Source of the DNA: Liopterus haemorrhoidalis
Taxonomy: Eukaryota; Arthropoda; Insecta; Coleoptera; Dytiscidae
DNA: 64,000 nucleotides
NCBI GenBank assembly: GCA_963971575.1
Contig: OZ020622.1
Location: 29,542,301 to 29,606,300, forward strand
Reading direction: 5' to 3'
The position numbers and the translations under genes are program-made. The notes beneath the pieces are model-generated. The model made no database searches. It saw nothing but the letters and a program-made list of their open reading frames with translations, and was not told the origin of the DNA. Below, piece after piece: positions 22,043 through 32,975 of the stretch (position 1 is its first letter; each line of letters starts with the position of its first letter).

Positions 22043-22115
22043 CTAAGTTGTGAAGTGAAAAATGATTCTAAGTTAAAATAAACAAAAATGTAAAAATGAT
22101 TCTAAGTTAAAATAA
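21999..22115 (-). repeat. Four-copy ACTTAGAATCATTTTT repeat in E
   Basis: On the plus strand AAAATGATTCTAAGT recurs at about 22008, 22034, 22060 and 22094, with spacings of about 26, 26 and 34 bp, at the 5' edge of the E open frame. It is absent from the shorter E copy 1. Confidence 0.8.
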
Positions 22116-24486
22116 ACACTGAACTTGCACTTAGTCTCTGCATATACCTGAGGCAGATATAGCCTTTGTTTCCAGCAGATAGCCAGGCGAAGATGAGCGA
22201 CTGTGGGCGACTGAAGATTCATTGCAAATGTCTCTTCTTTTTAAGGGAATATTTAGATCAAACTAGGAAAGGGAAACGGCAAGTAGTGGGATGATGGACT
22301 AAGGTAGTGGCAGCGAAATGCGCAGATGGTTTTGTGCGCTATCCGCGAGCTAACTCGCGGAATACGCGGAAAAAAGGTGATTTATGGGTCTCAAACGATG
22401 GCGCGGATCATGCTGAAACCAACGGTATGCGATAGTGTGGGGTATGAAGCACCCAACACGAGAAATCGCCTGCAACAATTGTATACTGAGGCCCTCTGTG
22501 CCAGACTTGACTCTAATGAAACACAGATATAAATGTTTTGATTCTGAACTTGTCTCTTGGCTCAAGGTTCTCTAAAGCATCATCTTCATCATCATTGATA
22601 TGCCTTCCTCTATATTTGCTTTTCTTGTAATCGACATCAGGCAATTTTTCCTTTACTTCTTCTTCAAAATGATCGAAAAAATCCCTGGACCCTTTAACAA
22701 AATCCGAAAGTGAAGCATACAATTTCCTACATACATCTAGACTAATTTGGGGGTCTTACAGTGATTGACTAGTCTTGTGACATTCATCCAGCAAATAACT
22801 CCATAAATATAATAAATTCAAACTCCTCCATTTTATTCAAAATGTTCATGGCTTGATTTCTTGTTTCGCCTTTCTCTGTAGTATCAATATGCAGCTGATG
22901 CAATGCATAAACTATTTCATCATAACTATCAAGTATTGGACTTGTGACCATTGAATATGCTTCCCATCTAGTCTTGGACAAAGACTTTGGAATTTTTTAA
23001 TCATCTTTGAAAAATGACAACAGTACTGCCCATCTATGTGTAAATGATGAAAAGAAATTATATATTTCTTGAACAATTCCAAAAATGTTTACTGCATCTA
23101 AACAACAGTCAACTGTTGCTCTACCAACAAGATTCAGGGAGTGACCAGCACATGAAATATACATAGCATACTTGTTAATATTCAATATTATTTCTTTCTT
23201 GCTCTTGTATTTGCCAGACATATTGACATCATATGACCGGCCTCGACAACTTACTAAAATCTATTTTGCACTCATTTGTAAGGTAGTTGTGTACCATCTT
23301 AGCCATACTTTCCCCTGTGTGGCTACCCACCTCTAGAAAACGTTCAATAGGGAGCCCATCATCTGGTGAAATATACCTCACAATAACAGTGAGCTGATCA
23401 ATATGCGACCGGTCTGGAGTTGAATCTACAGATAAACTGAAGTACCCTGAAGTTCTTAAATCATCCAAGATTGAGTCTTTTACTTTAGCCATAGTTTGCC
23501 ATAGTTTGGATAAATTCATCAAATATTGTTTTCGAAAGATAAGATGTGACACCTGATCCATTATTCCCATTTTTTTTTTTTTTTATATATATATATGGCT
23601 TGCTAGAAAAGGATCAAATTTTGCTATAAGTTCGAGTATTCCAAGGAAATTGCCATTGTGAGGAGAACCAAATGTTTCCTTATCTCCTCTGAAAGATAAA
23701 CCACGCTCTGCCATAGTACTTATGACTGCCACAACTCGTTTAAGAACATTTTTCCAGTACTGCCGTTTATTATTTATCTGTTCTGCTACTTGGCAGTCAA
23801 CTGTTGAGCCACGTTTTCTTGTAAGATATGTTACCGAAGATGTTCTACGGTCTACAGAGTTTTCATGACTTTGAACTAAATAGGTGTTGCGCCAATCACA
23901 AAATCCATCGGATGATTATGGTTTAGAAGAACTTGAAAAGAAATTACACACGAAACAGTATACACGACCAGTTGCTGGCGAATATACTAACCATTCTCTG
24001 CAATATATTTCACCATTGGCCCGTTTACGATAGAACAAGCTTTTTGAGCAACATCTGTCTTGGTTTGCAAAAAGCTTCTTTGATATTTGTGTGCTGACAT
24101 TCTGACGGACCTTTTTCTACCCAGTATTAAATCTCATCTTTACTTAAATCACCCCTTAAATTATCACTTAAATAGCCCAACATCATTGTGTTTGTTTTTT
24201 ATGCTGAATCTTCTGAGCTAGTACTATTCTCTGGTTTATAAATTTTAATATTTGTTGCTTCATTCGTTGAAGTAGATTCTATACAACTAGATGTACCAGG
24301 TTCTGTATCAGGAGTAGGATGAATATCCCGTGTCTGACTCACTGTGGTAGAGGCTTTTGGTTCATCCGGCCCCTTATCTATCTTTGTTAAGAAACTTTTT
24401 AATTTTGTTAACTTGCTCAGCTCTTCTTCAGTTCTCTGCTTCTCTTTCCTCTTTTGTGCTTCACTTTTATAACTTCTGGTTGACAT

Positions 24487-25535
24487 CTTGCAAACTGTGG
24501 GTAGAATATTTAATATAATTATAAACATACATTTAAACGTAATATAATGCATGACATTTTTTTTTAATTGAAATTTTCCTGTGATATTACCACTACTTAC
24601 CAGTAGGCGATATTTTTATAATAAATAATACATGCAAAGAGAAAATTTACAATATCCTCTCAAGTTTTAAGATTAGTTTAATTAATTAAATTAAAGAAGA
24701 AAAAAAACCAAGAAACATATACTTTAATACTTAATTTAATACAATCGAAACAAAATAATATGTATTTTTTAATGTGCAGTTCTTTCAAATATATATTTAA
24801 TCATAACAAAAAAAAAAAAAAACATTAAAAATATATGCTATAATTACAGCTACAGGTGTCCGCATACGATCGACCTATCTATAAATTTTAAATATTGTAT
24901 CTAATGTTTTATCACTTAAATCAATTAAGGACAATATGTCATTAATTTCAATACGTTTTACCAATGTTTATTTACAAAAAATATTATCATGCAAAATCTA
25001 CTGTTATTTTGACTAGAAAATATAGAAAATAGGTTCTCTATTAGAATAGAATGAATCGGACTGACCTGATTTTCCCTCGTTTTTGATGTGCGTTGTTAGT
25101 TGTTGCCATCTTTTGTCTCGTGTAACCTGTTGATTTTCAATTTCAAACCCAAATCCTCGTTCGATAGGACTAAAATGTACGTGTGGACTGGATCTTACAA
25201 GACTTGGGAAGAAATCGAATCTGAATTTAGTTCTTGCACTTTATTACTTTAAGAGAATACATCGGAATTTTTTACAGTCGTTGGCTGAGACGTTCGCTAG
25301 CTTCTACCACTCCTTGTCTTTTCTTCGGACCGGCGCTGTTGGAAACATCCGACTCGCCTTGCGCGCGAGAGCGTACGTATTCAAATTCAAACTTGCACGA
25401 ACAAATAACATATTAAAAAAATGGTTTAAAAATTGACTTAAAAAAGGTTTAGAATAATTTAAAATAAATACAATACATAATTAAATAAATTTACAAATAT
25501 ACATCAATACACAAAGAAAAATATTGCAAACTTGT
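24487..25535. other. AT-rich noncoding stretch between hAT-F and LINE-A
   Basis: It holds the upstream part of hAT-F and then the 3' UTR of LINE-A (from about 25535 down to about 25400). There is a poly-A/T-rich block near 24700-24830 and a GC-richer patch at 25300-25375. No coding region, RNA gene or clear hAT terminus was found. Confidence 0.5.
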
Positions 25536-26102
25536 CTAGACAGCGTTCACGAGATCATTTAAGTTATTGAACAGGTAGTCTTCAATAGAATAAAATGCTT
25601 TAGCAATAAGATACTTATTCATAATTTTTTTAAAATTGTTAGCTGGTTTTTGTCTGAGGTTGAAGTTAAAACATTTAAAAAAAATTATAGCGTAATAATT
25701 GTTCCTATTTCTAGATTTTGTAAGTCGAGTAAAATCAGGACGTATATTATTTTTATTTCGCGTATTATGATCATGCATCTCCCCATGAAGGTGATAGTCT
25801 TCAACCTGGCGGTGAGCGGTGGCCTGAATTTATCAAGCATTGTAAAATATATATACAGGGATATTTTAGTATGTTAAGCGAAATATATTGTTGTTTACAG
25901 TCTTCTCTGTAGCCGATCCCGCTAATGACACATAGAGCTCTACGTTGCAGAGCAAATAATCTGTTCGCTTGGGGAGCGTGACCCCACATCAGTATTGCAT
26001 AAGACAGGTGGGAATGAACGAATGTAAAATAGATAATTTTCAAAATATTGTGTGATACACAATTCTGTAAGTTACGTAAACAGTACATGGCCTTACAGAT
26101 AT
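25536..26102 (-). pseudogene. LINE-A (CR1/Jockey group) RT C-terminal part, copy A
   Basis: Minus-strand segments 26088-25801 and 25778-25536 encode the end of a non-LTR RT protein, with FTFVHSHLSYAILMWGH, NRLFALQRRALCVISG and HDHNTRNKNNIRPDFTRL blocks and the end YLIAKAFYSIEDYL. The same blocks occur in LINE-2 at 46988-47836. It continues across the Gypsy-1 insertion into 41174-41270 in the parental arrangement. A frame change near 25790 separates the two segments. Confidence 0.85.
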
Positions 26103-26238
26103 TGTGACAACTTTATGTTGTTTGTATAAGTTCTTTATTAACATAAATTACATATATGAATTACAATTGATTTGTACACGTTCGGCCTCAGCCATGATAT
26201 ATGTTGTGCAGTGTTGCCAACTAGCAACATCTGTTACA
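26103..26238 (-). repeat. Mag-type Gypsy-1 LTR (3' LTR), copy A
   Basis: 136-bp TGTGACAAC...CTGTTACA, identical by eye to the LTRs at 36603-36738 and 41033-41168. It is preceded by GATAT (26098-26102), the left half of the 5-bp target duplication. Confidence 0.95.
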
Positions 26239-27190
26239 TCTCCCTTTTTTCCTTTATTGCAATTATACATTTATTTTAAATACATTAACTATTTTCATGC
26301 AATACTGTTTTATATAACATTTTTAATTTTTTATTACATAGTCCTTAAATCTAATTGGTTTTACAACTAGCCTACCTACCCTCGTTTTATAATGATTCTC
26401 TGTATCATTATAATTTACAGCATTGCTTTCCTGTCCCATTTCTACATTTATGTCATTTTCCTGTGGTAATTCTACTTGTGGAACCACTGTAAATTCATTT
26501 TGTGATTTTTTGAGAAAACTAGAGTTCCTTCTAAAATTGTTATTGAACTCATCTCTAACAATATATGATCTTGGTGTATTGCACTTTTGTATAATTTCCC
26601 CAGGAACCCAAAATTTATCCTGCCTAATTACAATACTATCTTTTGGCTTAAATTCATCTCTGTATTTAGCGTTTATATTGTAGTGGTTTTGTCTTTTATT
26701 CTGTTTATTTTCTAACAGAGATTTAACATTTTTAGTAACCTTAGGTTTAAGTAATTGTTGTGATATGGGTATATTTGTTCTTATCAGTCTACTGTTTAGT
26801 AATTCTGATGGCGAAAAATTTAATCCTGTTATAGGAGTTGCTCTATATTCCAACAAATATTCCAAAATATCAGTATTGCTTTCATTGGACTTTTTTAACA
26901 TTAATTTACAAATTCCCACAGCCTTCTCAGCTAAACCATTAGACTTGGGATATTTTGGACTTGACGTGACTGTTTCAAATCCCCATTGTTTTGCAAATTC
27001 TTTGAATAGAAAGGAATTAAAAGGCATATTATCTGACATAAAAACCATTGGAATACCCTGAACAGCAAATATGCGTTTTAGAATATCTATTACACATTCA
27101 GCAGTTTTATTATACATTTGGTGTAATTCAATCCATTTACTATAATAATCAACTACAACTAAATAGTCATTTTCATTATAATACAAAATA
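26239..27190 (-). pseudogene. Gypsy-1 integrase/C-terminal fragment, truncated at duplication junction
   Basis: Minus strand 27213-26323 is open. The integrase core VVVDYYSKWIELHQM leads to VFMSDNMPFNS, a PKSNGLAEKAV block and a C-terminal DNA-binding-type tail. Its first few codons come from beyond the junction at 27191. The PPT-like purine run beside the LTR is at 26239-26256. Unlike copy B it has no LINE-tail insertion and no frameshift, so the truncated copy keeps the better integrase frame. Confidence 0.9.
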
Positions 27191-27355
27191 TTGGTAGCTG
27201 AATGGCTACCCAAACTACTTTTTGATTACACTGCTGTATTCCACACCAAAAGTTGTCCTGATATGCCAAATTTCACACCTTTCTTTTAACACGATTTTAG
27301 TCAAAAATTTGCCTCGAAAGTTTTTGTACCGCCCGTTTTTACCCAAGAGGGTTAA

Positions 27356-27873
27356 ACTATAAATCTGAAAAAAATATAAGTAATGTACATTGATCTAAGC
27401 AGGAAACGTCCGAGAGGAATTTTTGATCAGATTTCGGTTTTGGAAAATATTGCAGTTTTTCTGTTTTTGTCAAAATTAATTATTTTTTAATTCATGTTTA
27501 AATTATGGCTATTTTAGATAAAAACAAATCGTTTATAGTAGTGAAATACTTATAAAACAAATAAGACATTGTTAATAGTGAGAAATACGTTTCTGAAATT
27601 GAAAAAATATGAAGTGTAACAGAACTATATTTTGCGGCGGACGAGATCTATGTCAGAAGTTTCTCTCCGCCAATGTGACAAGTTACATTGCGCGCTCTTT
27701 GAGCGTTCGCAGACACTGCATCACTTTATAACCAAAATTGTTATTTAGCTAGATCTAAATCAATATATATTTATCATTTTCTCTAATTTGTGAGTGGTCG
27801 AATAATAAAATGCTCAAAACAACTCGTCTTCTTATAATATGGCCAAGGGAAGCTAAAAGGTTGGACACCCCTG
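27356..27873 (-). mobile_element. hAT-like terminal fragment (copy B)
   Basis: Duplicate of 16858-17375, ending in the same ACACCCCTG terminus and followed by ATTTAAAG. No difference from copy A was noticed. Confidence 0.5.
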
Positions 27874-27884
27874 ATTTAAAGTAA

Positions 27885-28198
27885 CTAATTCATTAAATCT
27901 TTTTGCCTCCGTTTCGGTCCTTGGTCTTGATTGTATTTGAATGGTGGAAGTAGAACAACACGTGAGGTTTCCTTTAAATTCACTTTCATGACCACTGGAA
28001 CTAGTTGATGGCATACATGTTTCATCGTCTTCATTGTGACTTGATGTTGTTTTGTCAAGCTCTGTATTGTTGCTACCGATGGTGAAAAGAATTTACTAAT
28101 TTTATTGTTTTCAGCGAGCTCTTCTAAAGTTTTTCCTTTATTCGTTTTTGTGCCCACTTTCTTGTTTTCGTTTATGCATAGTTCTACAATAATAATAA
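27885..28198 (-). pseudogene. N-terminal hAT (ZMYM-like) fragment, copy B
   Basis: Duplicate of 17387-17700 with an identical 90-residue frame (28157-27885). See the copy A entry for the weak basis of the hAT assignment. Confidence 0.4.
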
Positions 28199-28317
28199 TA
28201 TTACTGTAACATTAATACGAAATAAAAGTTCAATTTATATTCTAACCTTTGATTTCTTTATTATTTAAAAATAATCAGAAATACCATTTTTAAAATATAA
28301 TGTAATTCAGTTTTCAC

Positions 28318-31013
28318 ATATTAAAAACAATAAATTAAACAATCAATAAATAGATAAAACCAATAAAATTACACATACTCAATAAAAGAGATCTTGCACA
28401 GACAAACACAAATAAATAAGATAAAAAGGTCTGCTCGAAAATTTGAACAGACTCACGGTGATGGTAAGAGGCTGTAAAGGGGCCAACTACCATCGAATAT
28501 CACAGTTTGAAAACAGAACACGTTAAAATAAGGTGCAAGACTTCACACATAAAACAGTAAGTTCGATTCTCTCAGGAAGAGTATCAGCCTGTCCATAAGT
28601 ACTCTGTCGTCACCTAAGGCAACTGACAAGTCATAGCACAGGCCTAACCTCTCCCTGACATCCTCGAACTGTACGCATTCAGTTAAAAGGTGTAACACAG
28701 ACAAATCTGTGTTACACGTCTCACAGATAGGGGACTCTTCACCTCGAAGAAGGTGTCCATGGGTCCACCAACAGTGACCTATACGGAGGCGTGTGATAGC
28801 GGTTTCCTCCCTGCGGTTAATCCTGCAGGAAGAAACCCATGGTTTAACGTCTCCCTTAATCTGTCTCAACTTAACGTCCTGTATGCTGCTCCACTCATGC
28901 TGCCACCTAGCTAGAACCAGATGTTTCAGATGACTCTTTGCGTCATCTGGAAATGTGAAACTCACATCAATCATAAGTCTATAGGAGGCGGCTTTTGCAG
29001 CGACATCAGCCGCTTCATTGCCTTTAATACCAACATGTCCCGGTATCCAAAACAGCTCTGCTCTCACATTCTGAGCATTCAGATTGTGGAGCAGCAACCG
29101 GATCTTTAGTACAAGAGGATGCACTGGATCTGGATCTTGGAGACTGTTCAGAGCGCTCAGCGAGTCCGTCAAGATAACACTTGACCGACTTTGCTCTGAC
29201 GAAACAAAACACAGGGCCTTGAAAATAGCGTACAGCTCAGCACTGTACACACTCGTTATGGAGTGCAGACGGTACTGAAACTGTTGACGTGGGTTCAGGA
29301 CAACGAACGCACACCCAACCCTGGTTCCGGATTTTGATCCGTCTGTAAATATGACAGTATCCTCGAACCTAGGAACCACTGTCCTTTGTAACTCGTGTTG
29401 GTATTCGATAGGCAATGTAGTTTCTTTATCAAACCTAGTTAATGTGAGATTCACAAGCGGACGCGGCAGCGTCCAGGGTGGAACAGCACACAAAACGAAA
29501 CTAGTCATTTCAGGCATATTAAAATCAATATCGCCCAAAATGTCGAAAGTCCTCAGACCAAAAGGCCCATTGGCTCTTGGTTTTCTGTCATAAATCTCTG
29601 TATGCCTATTTTGTAGAATAGGGTCATACGCGGGATGATCTGGTTTGGCACTGAGTGCAGCCATATACCGCAGGGATAGAACTTTACGACGATTGTATAG
29701 TGACGGTTCACCTGCTTCACACAGCAGGCTTGGTATTGGGCTGGTGCGAAATGCACCAGTGGCCAATCTAACCCCAGTGTGATGTACAGTGTCAAGAATT
29801 CTTATCTCTTGGTGTTTAGCTGACCCATAAGCTAGACATCCATAGTCCAGCTTAGAGCGCACTAGAGAACGATATAAACGCAGTATGACAGTGTGATCTG
29901 CACCCCATGTCTTGTGACTGAGGACCCGCAACAAGTTGAGCGACTTTTGGCATTTTTTCTTGACGGACAAAAAATGTGCCCGCCAAATAAGACGAGTGTC
30001 AAACACGAGACCCAGAAATCTGGCAGTATCGGTAAAGGGTAACTGTGCTCCATTTAGTGTGAGTGTCGGATTGGGATGTAGACCCCTTTTCCTACTCAAA
30101 TGGACACATACAGTTTTGCTGGTCGAGAATTTAAAGCCATTTTCGGTTGCCCATGTATCGAGACGATTGATAGTCAGCTGAAGCTGACGTTCGATTGTAC
30201 TTTTGTCCGGCGACAAAGATACCAATGTCGTCGACAAATATCGAACTCTGTACAGGCAATCGAATACATGAAGCTGCACCGTTAATGGCAATTAGAAATA
30301 GCGTAACGCTCAGTATGGAGCCCTGTGGGACCCCATTGTCCAGTGCGAACATTTGTGACAGGGTATTTCCGATCCGCACCCTGAAGCGCCAGTTCAACAT
30401 GAAGTCTTTTATAAAGAACATCAAGCGTCCCCGGAGACCCCAGGAATGCAGAGTACGGAGAATACCATATATCCATGCAGTGTCATAGGCTTTCTCAATA
30501 TCGAAAACACAGCTACCAGGTGTTTGTTTTCAACGAAAGCATTGCTGATAGCTGTCTCTAGTCTGACCAGATGATCTGCTGTTGAGCGGTGACGGCGAAA
30601 GCCGCACTGTGTGTTGGCCAGCAAGTCGTTTGATTCTAAAAAACAAATCAGACGCTTGCTGATCATTCGCTCCATGAGCTTGCAGAGACAACTCGTCAGT
30701 GATATGGGTCTATAGCTAGAGGGCAAGTGTTTATCTTTCCCGACTTTGGGGATAGGAATTATATGAGATTCCTTCCACTTGGTCGGGCACTTGCCCTCAG
30801 TTAATATCCTATTATAGACATTCAAAAGCCTAGAATTAGATGATTCCGGAAGATTTCGGATCATACGATAATGTATCGCATCTGGTCCAGGAGAGCTATC
30901 CTTACACTTTGACATCGCGCTATCTAGCTCTTCAAGACAGAAAAGCAGGTTGTATACCTCGTCATCTCTGGAGAATAAATTAAGAGGTATAGACTCTAAA
31001 CCTGCTATACGAC
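28318..31013 (-). mobile_element. LINE-C copy 4, duplicate of copy 3
   Basis: Same 5' and 3' truncations, frameshifts and hairpins as 17820-20515, at an offset of 10498. It arose by segmental duplication, not by a separate retrotransposition. Confidence 0.9.
28543..31011 (-). pseudogene. LINE-C copy 4 ORF2 (RT-RNase H), broken
   Basis: Frame segments 31011-30421, 30424-30198 and 30218-28543 are identical in translation to those of copy A. They carry the same 1-nt deletion before the FDIEKAYD block and the same 5-nt deletion after AGQK. RNase H is intact. Confidence 0.92.
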
Positions 31014-31142
31014 AAGATTCCGACAAGATTCATGTCCACATCTTCAGAATATGTGTGGTAAAAAGCACTTACTCCTTCCCGAATCTCTTCTTCTGTAGCT
31101 TTTAATTTTGTTAATAATGAAAACTTTTTTGCAGCATCATTG

Positions 31143-32975
31143 TGTCACGGGGGAGAACCTTTGGAGACGATCCGCAGGTACACCCGCAGGAGGACGAGGC
31201 AGTGGTGGTGCAAAACCGCCTCGGTGGTGTCCTCACTCGTGCGCACGTTACCCTAGCTAGCTCAGTCGCAGGGTTCCGTCAATGCCGCTCGGTGTGAAGC
31301 ACCGGTCAAGACTCAAGCGCTCTGAAAAAAGTAAGGGTGACAAAAGGTATTCGTTGAAAAACAATACAGAGTAAAGTTTAAAGATATTTATTGTAAGAGA
31401 ATTTAAAAGATTGAAACATGAAAATAAAAGAGCCAGGTAAACAGATTACCGGCGAGCAGGTAGTAAATGGTGACAAACATGAATATAGAAAAACAATTAG
31501 TACAAATAGATATTTAGATATGAAATGAAACAGAAATAATACAAACAAAAACAAACATGAAAAACAATACATATAGAGAATGTGATACAGAACTCCAGAC
31601 GTTTGCGAGGCGTCTGGGGTAATGATTGAAGAGAAGGATGGATAGGAGAGAAGGGGAAGTTGGAGGCCGGCGAGGCGACGGGCGTCGTTGAGTATGTCCT
31701 CGTCCTCTTCTGTTTGGGCGTCTCGGCGCCGAACAACTCCACGAAGAGCTGTGGGATGCGTTGCTTCGTGGGCGTCGCGGCGCTAGGCGTCGATGTTGGT
31801 ACGGGCCGTAAGGCGGCCGATGAAAATGTGAGGTCGAACGGGGTCGACGGCGTGAGCCGATATTTTGTCCGACAAAATGTAGGCGGTGTCCTGGGCGGCG
31901 AAAATATCGACGGCGGTCGGACGGTGACCTTCGGCGGCGGATATTGGTCTGTGGCTATACGGTCCCACGGAATCCTGACCAGAAGCCGTGGAATTGAAGG
32001 TGCGGGATGTTTAGATATTTCGGGCGTCGCGACGGCAGGCGTCGGGATGGCGGACGTCACTGTGGACGGACGGCGGGCGTCACTGTGGTTGGACGGCAGG
32101 CGTCGATGTGGATGGACGGCGAGCGGCGTTGTGGTAGGCGTCTTGTTAGTAAGCGTCGGGACGGCGGGCGTCGGAGCTATAAGCGCCGGCTTTGTGAATG
32201 TGAAAAGCCGAGCTCTGGGATCCGCAAGCTGGTGGAGATACTCCTGTATCTCTTTGCTAACAGACGCGTACGGCTTGGCAACATCTATTACACGCAGGCG
32301 TCGGCGGAAGGCGCATCGCGCTATGTATCGGCGGTGAGCGGCCTTGCCTCGATGACCGGGTGGTGCCAGCGTGGGTGACGGTGGTAGACGTCGTCTGATG
32401 ATGGACAGCAGGCGTCGTGGCGCTGAGCATCGGAGCGGGGGTCGTCTGTGAGCGTCGCGACGGCGGGCGTCGAATATCGTGGAAGTAGGAACAGAATCAG
32501 GTGGTGAAAATGATTCTAAGTCGTGAAGCGAAAAATGATTCTAAGTTGTGAAGTGAAAAATGATTCTAAGTTAAAATAAACAAAAATGTAAAAATGATTC
32601 TAAGTTAAAATAAACACTGAACTTGCACTTAGTCTCTGCATATACCTGAGGCAGATATAGCCTTTGTTTCCAGCAGATAGCCAGGCGAAGATGAGCGACT
32701 GTGGGCGACTGAAGATTCATTGCAAATGTCTCTTCTTTTTAAGGGAATATTTAGATCAAACTAGGAAAGGGAAACGGCAAGTAGTGGGATGATGGACTAA
32801 GGTAGTGGCAGCGAAATGCGCAGATGGTTTTGTGCGCTATCCGCGAGCTAACTCGCGGAATACGCGGAAAAAAGGTGATTTATGGGTCTCAAACGATGGC
32901 GCGGATCATGCTGAAACCAACGGTATGCGATAGTGTGGGGTATGAAGCACCCAACACGAGAAATCGCCTGCAACA
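31143..32975 (-). mobile_element. Element E copy 3 (duplicate of copy 2)
   Basis: Same ends, same ATTG flanks (31139-31142 and 32976-32979) and same internal repeats as 20645-22477. No difference was noticed. Confidence 0.8.
31497..32540 (-). CDS. Element E open frame, long form, copy B
   Basis: Identical by eye to the frame at 20999-22042: 348 open codons, no AUG in the first 160, an Arg-rich N-terminal half, TPAV repeats, and the conserved FVELFGAETPK-containing C-terminal block. It is not independent evidence of selection, because it arose by the tandem duplication. Confidence 0.5.
   Translation of the reverse strand, partial: NHFSLHDLESFSPPDSVPTSTIFDARRRDAHRRPPLRCSAPRRLLSIIRRRLPPSPTLAPPGHRGKAAHRRYIARCAFRRRLRVIDVAKPYASVSKEIQEYLHQLADPRARLFTFTKPALIAPTPAVPTLTNKTPTTTPLAVHPHRRLPSNHSDARRPSTVTSAIPTPAVATPEISKHPAPSIPRLLVRIPWDRIATDQYPPPKVTVRPPSIFSPPRTPPTFCRTKYRLTPSTPFDLTFSSAALRPVPTSTPSAATPTKQRIPQLFVELFGAETPKQKRTRTYSTTPVASPASNFPFSPIHPSLQSLPQTPRKRLEFCITFSICIVFHVCFCLYYFCFISYLNIYLY

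Larger units (their letters stand above)
20645..22477 (-). mobile_element. Element E copy 2 (solo-LTR-like), copy A
   Basis: On the minus strand it begins TGTTGCAGGCGATTTC and ends CCCGTGACA, as copy 1 does. A perfect 4-bp duplication (ATTG at 20641-20644 and 22478-22481) flanks it, and deleting it restores the hAT-F frame. Length is 1833 bp. It carries the longer version of the E open frame, four ACTTAGAATCATTTTT repeats just upstream of it, and GC-rich GACGCC arrays. No pol or gag sequence adjoins it, so a solo LTR or a short nonautonomous LTR-like element is most likely. Confidence 0.8.
20516..24486 (-). pseudogene. hAT-F transposase (ZMYM-like, TTF finger/DUF4371 type), broken, copy A
   Basis: Minus strand, starting at ATG 24486. 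A charged N-terminus (24486-24199) is followed by a degraded TTF-type finger region (about 24110-23880), with blocks of the type W..YS......YCFVC and DWRNTYLVQSHE. A DUF4371/RNase H-like region follows (23570-22784), including FSLSVDSTPDRSHIDQLTV, a catalytic-Asp-type block, then CAGHSLNLVG and SKTRWEAY. The C-terminal part has DDALENLEPRDKFR. Element E interrupts it at 20645-22477 with a 4-bp duplication; beyond E the frame resumes (NDAAKKFSLLTKLKA) and ends at LINE-C. Several frameshifts and a poly-T/(TA)n tract at 23571-23596 break it. The C-terminal dimerisation region is absent. Confidence 0.8.
16693..27190 (+). repeat. Tandem duplication of about 10.5 kb, copy A
   Basis: 16693-27190 matches 27191-37882 in direct orientation, collinear at an offset of 10498 (10500 after a 2-bp microsatellite difference, 10692 after a 192-bp insertion in copy B). 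Copy A starts inside the tail of D and ends inside the integrase region of a Mag-type Gypsy. The junction to copy B (27188-27194) has 2 bp of exact microhomology. Reading the rows side by side, I found only about three single-base differences over roughly 9.8 kb, against about nine in the last 600 bp. Confidence 0.9.
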
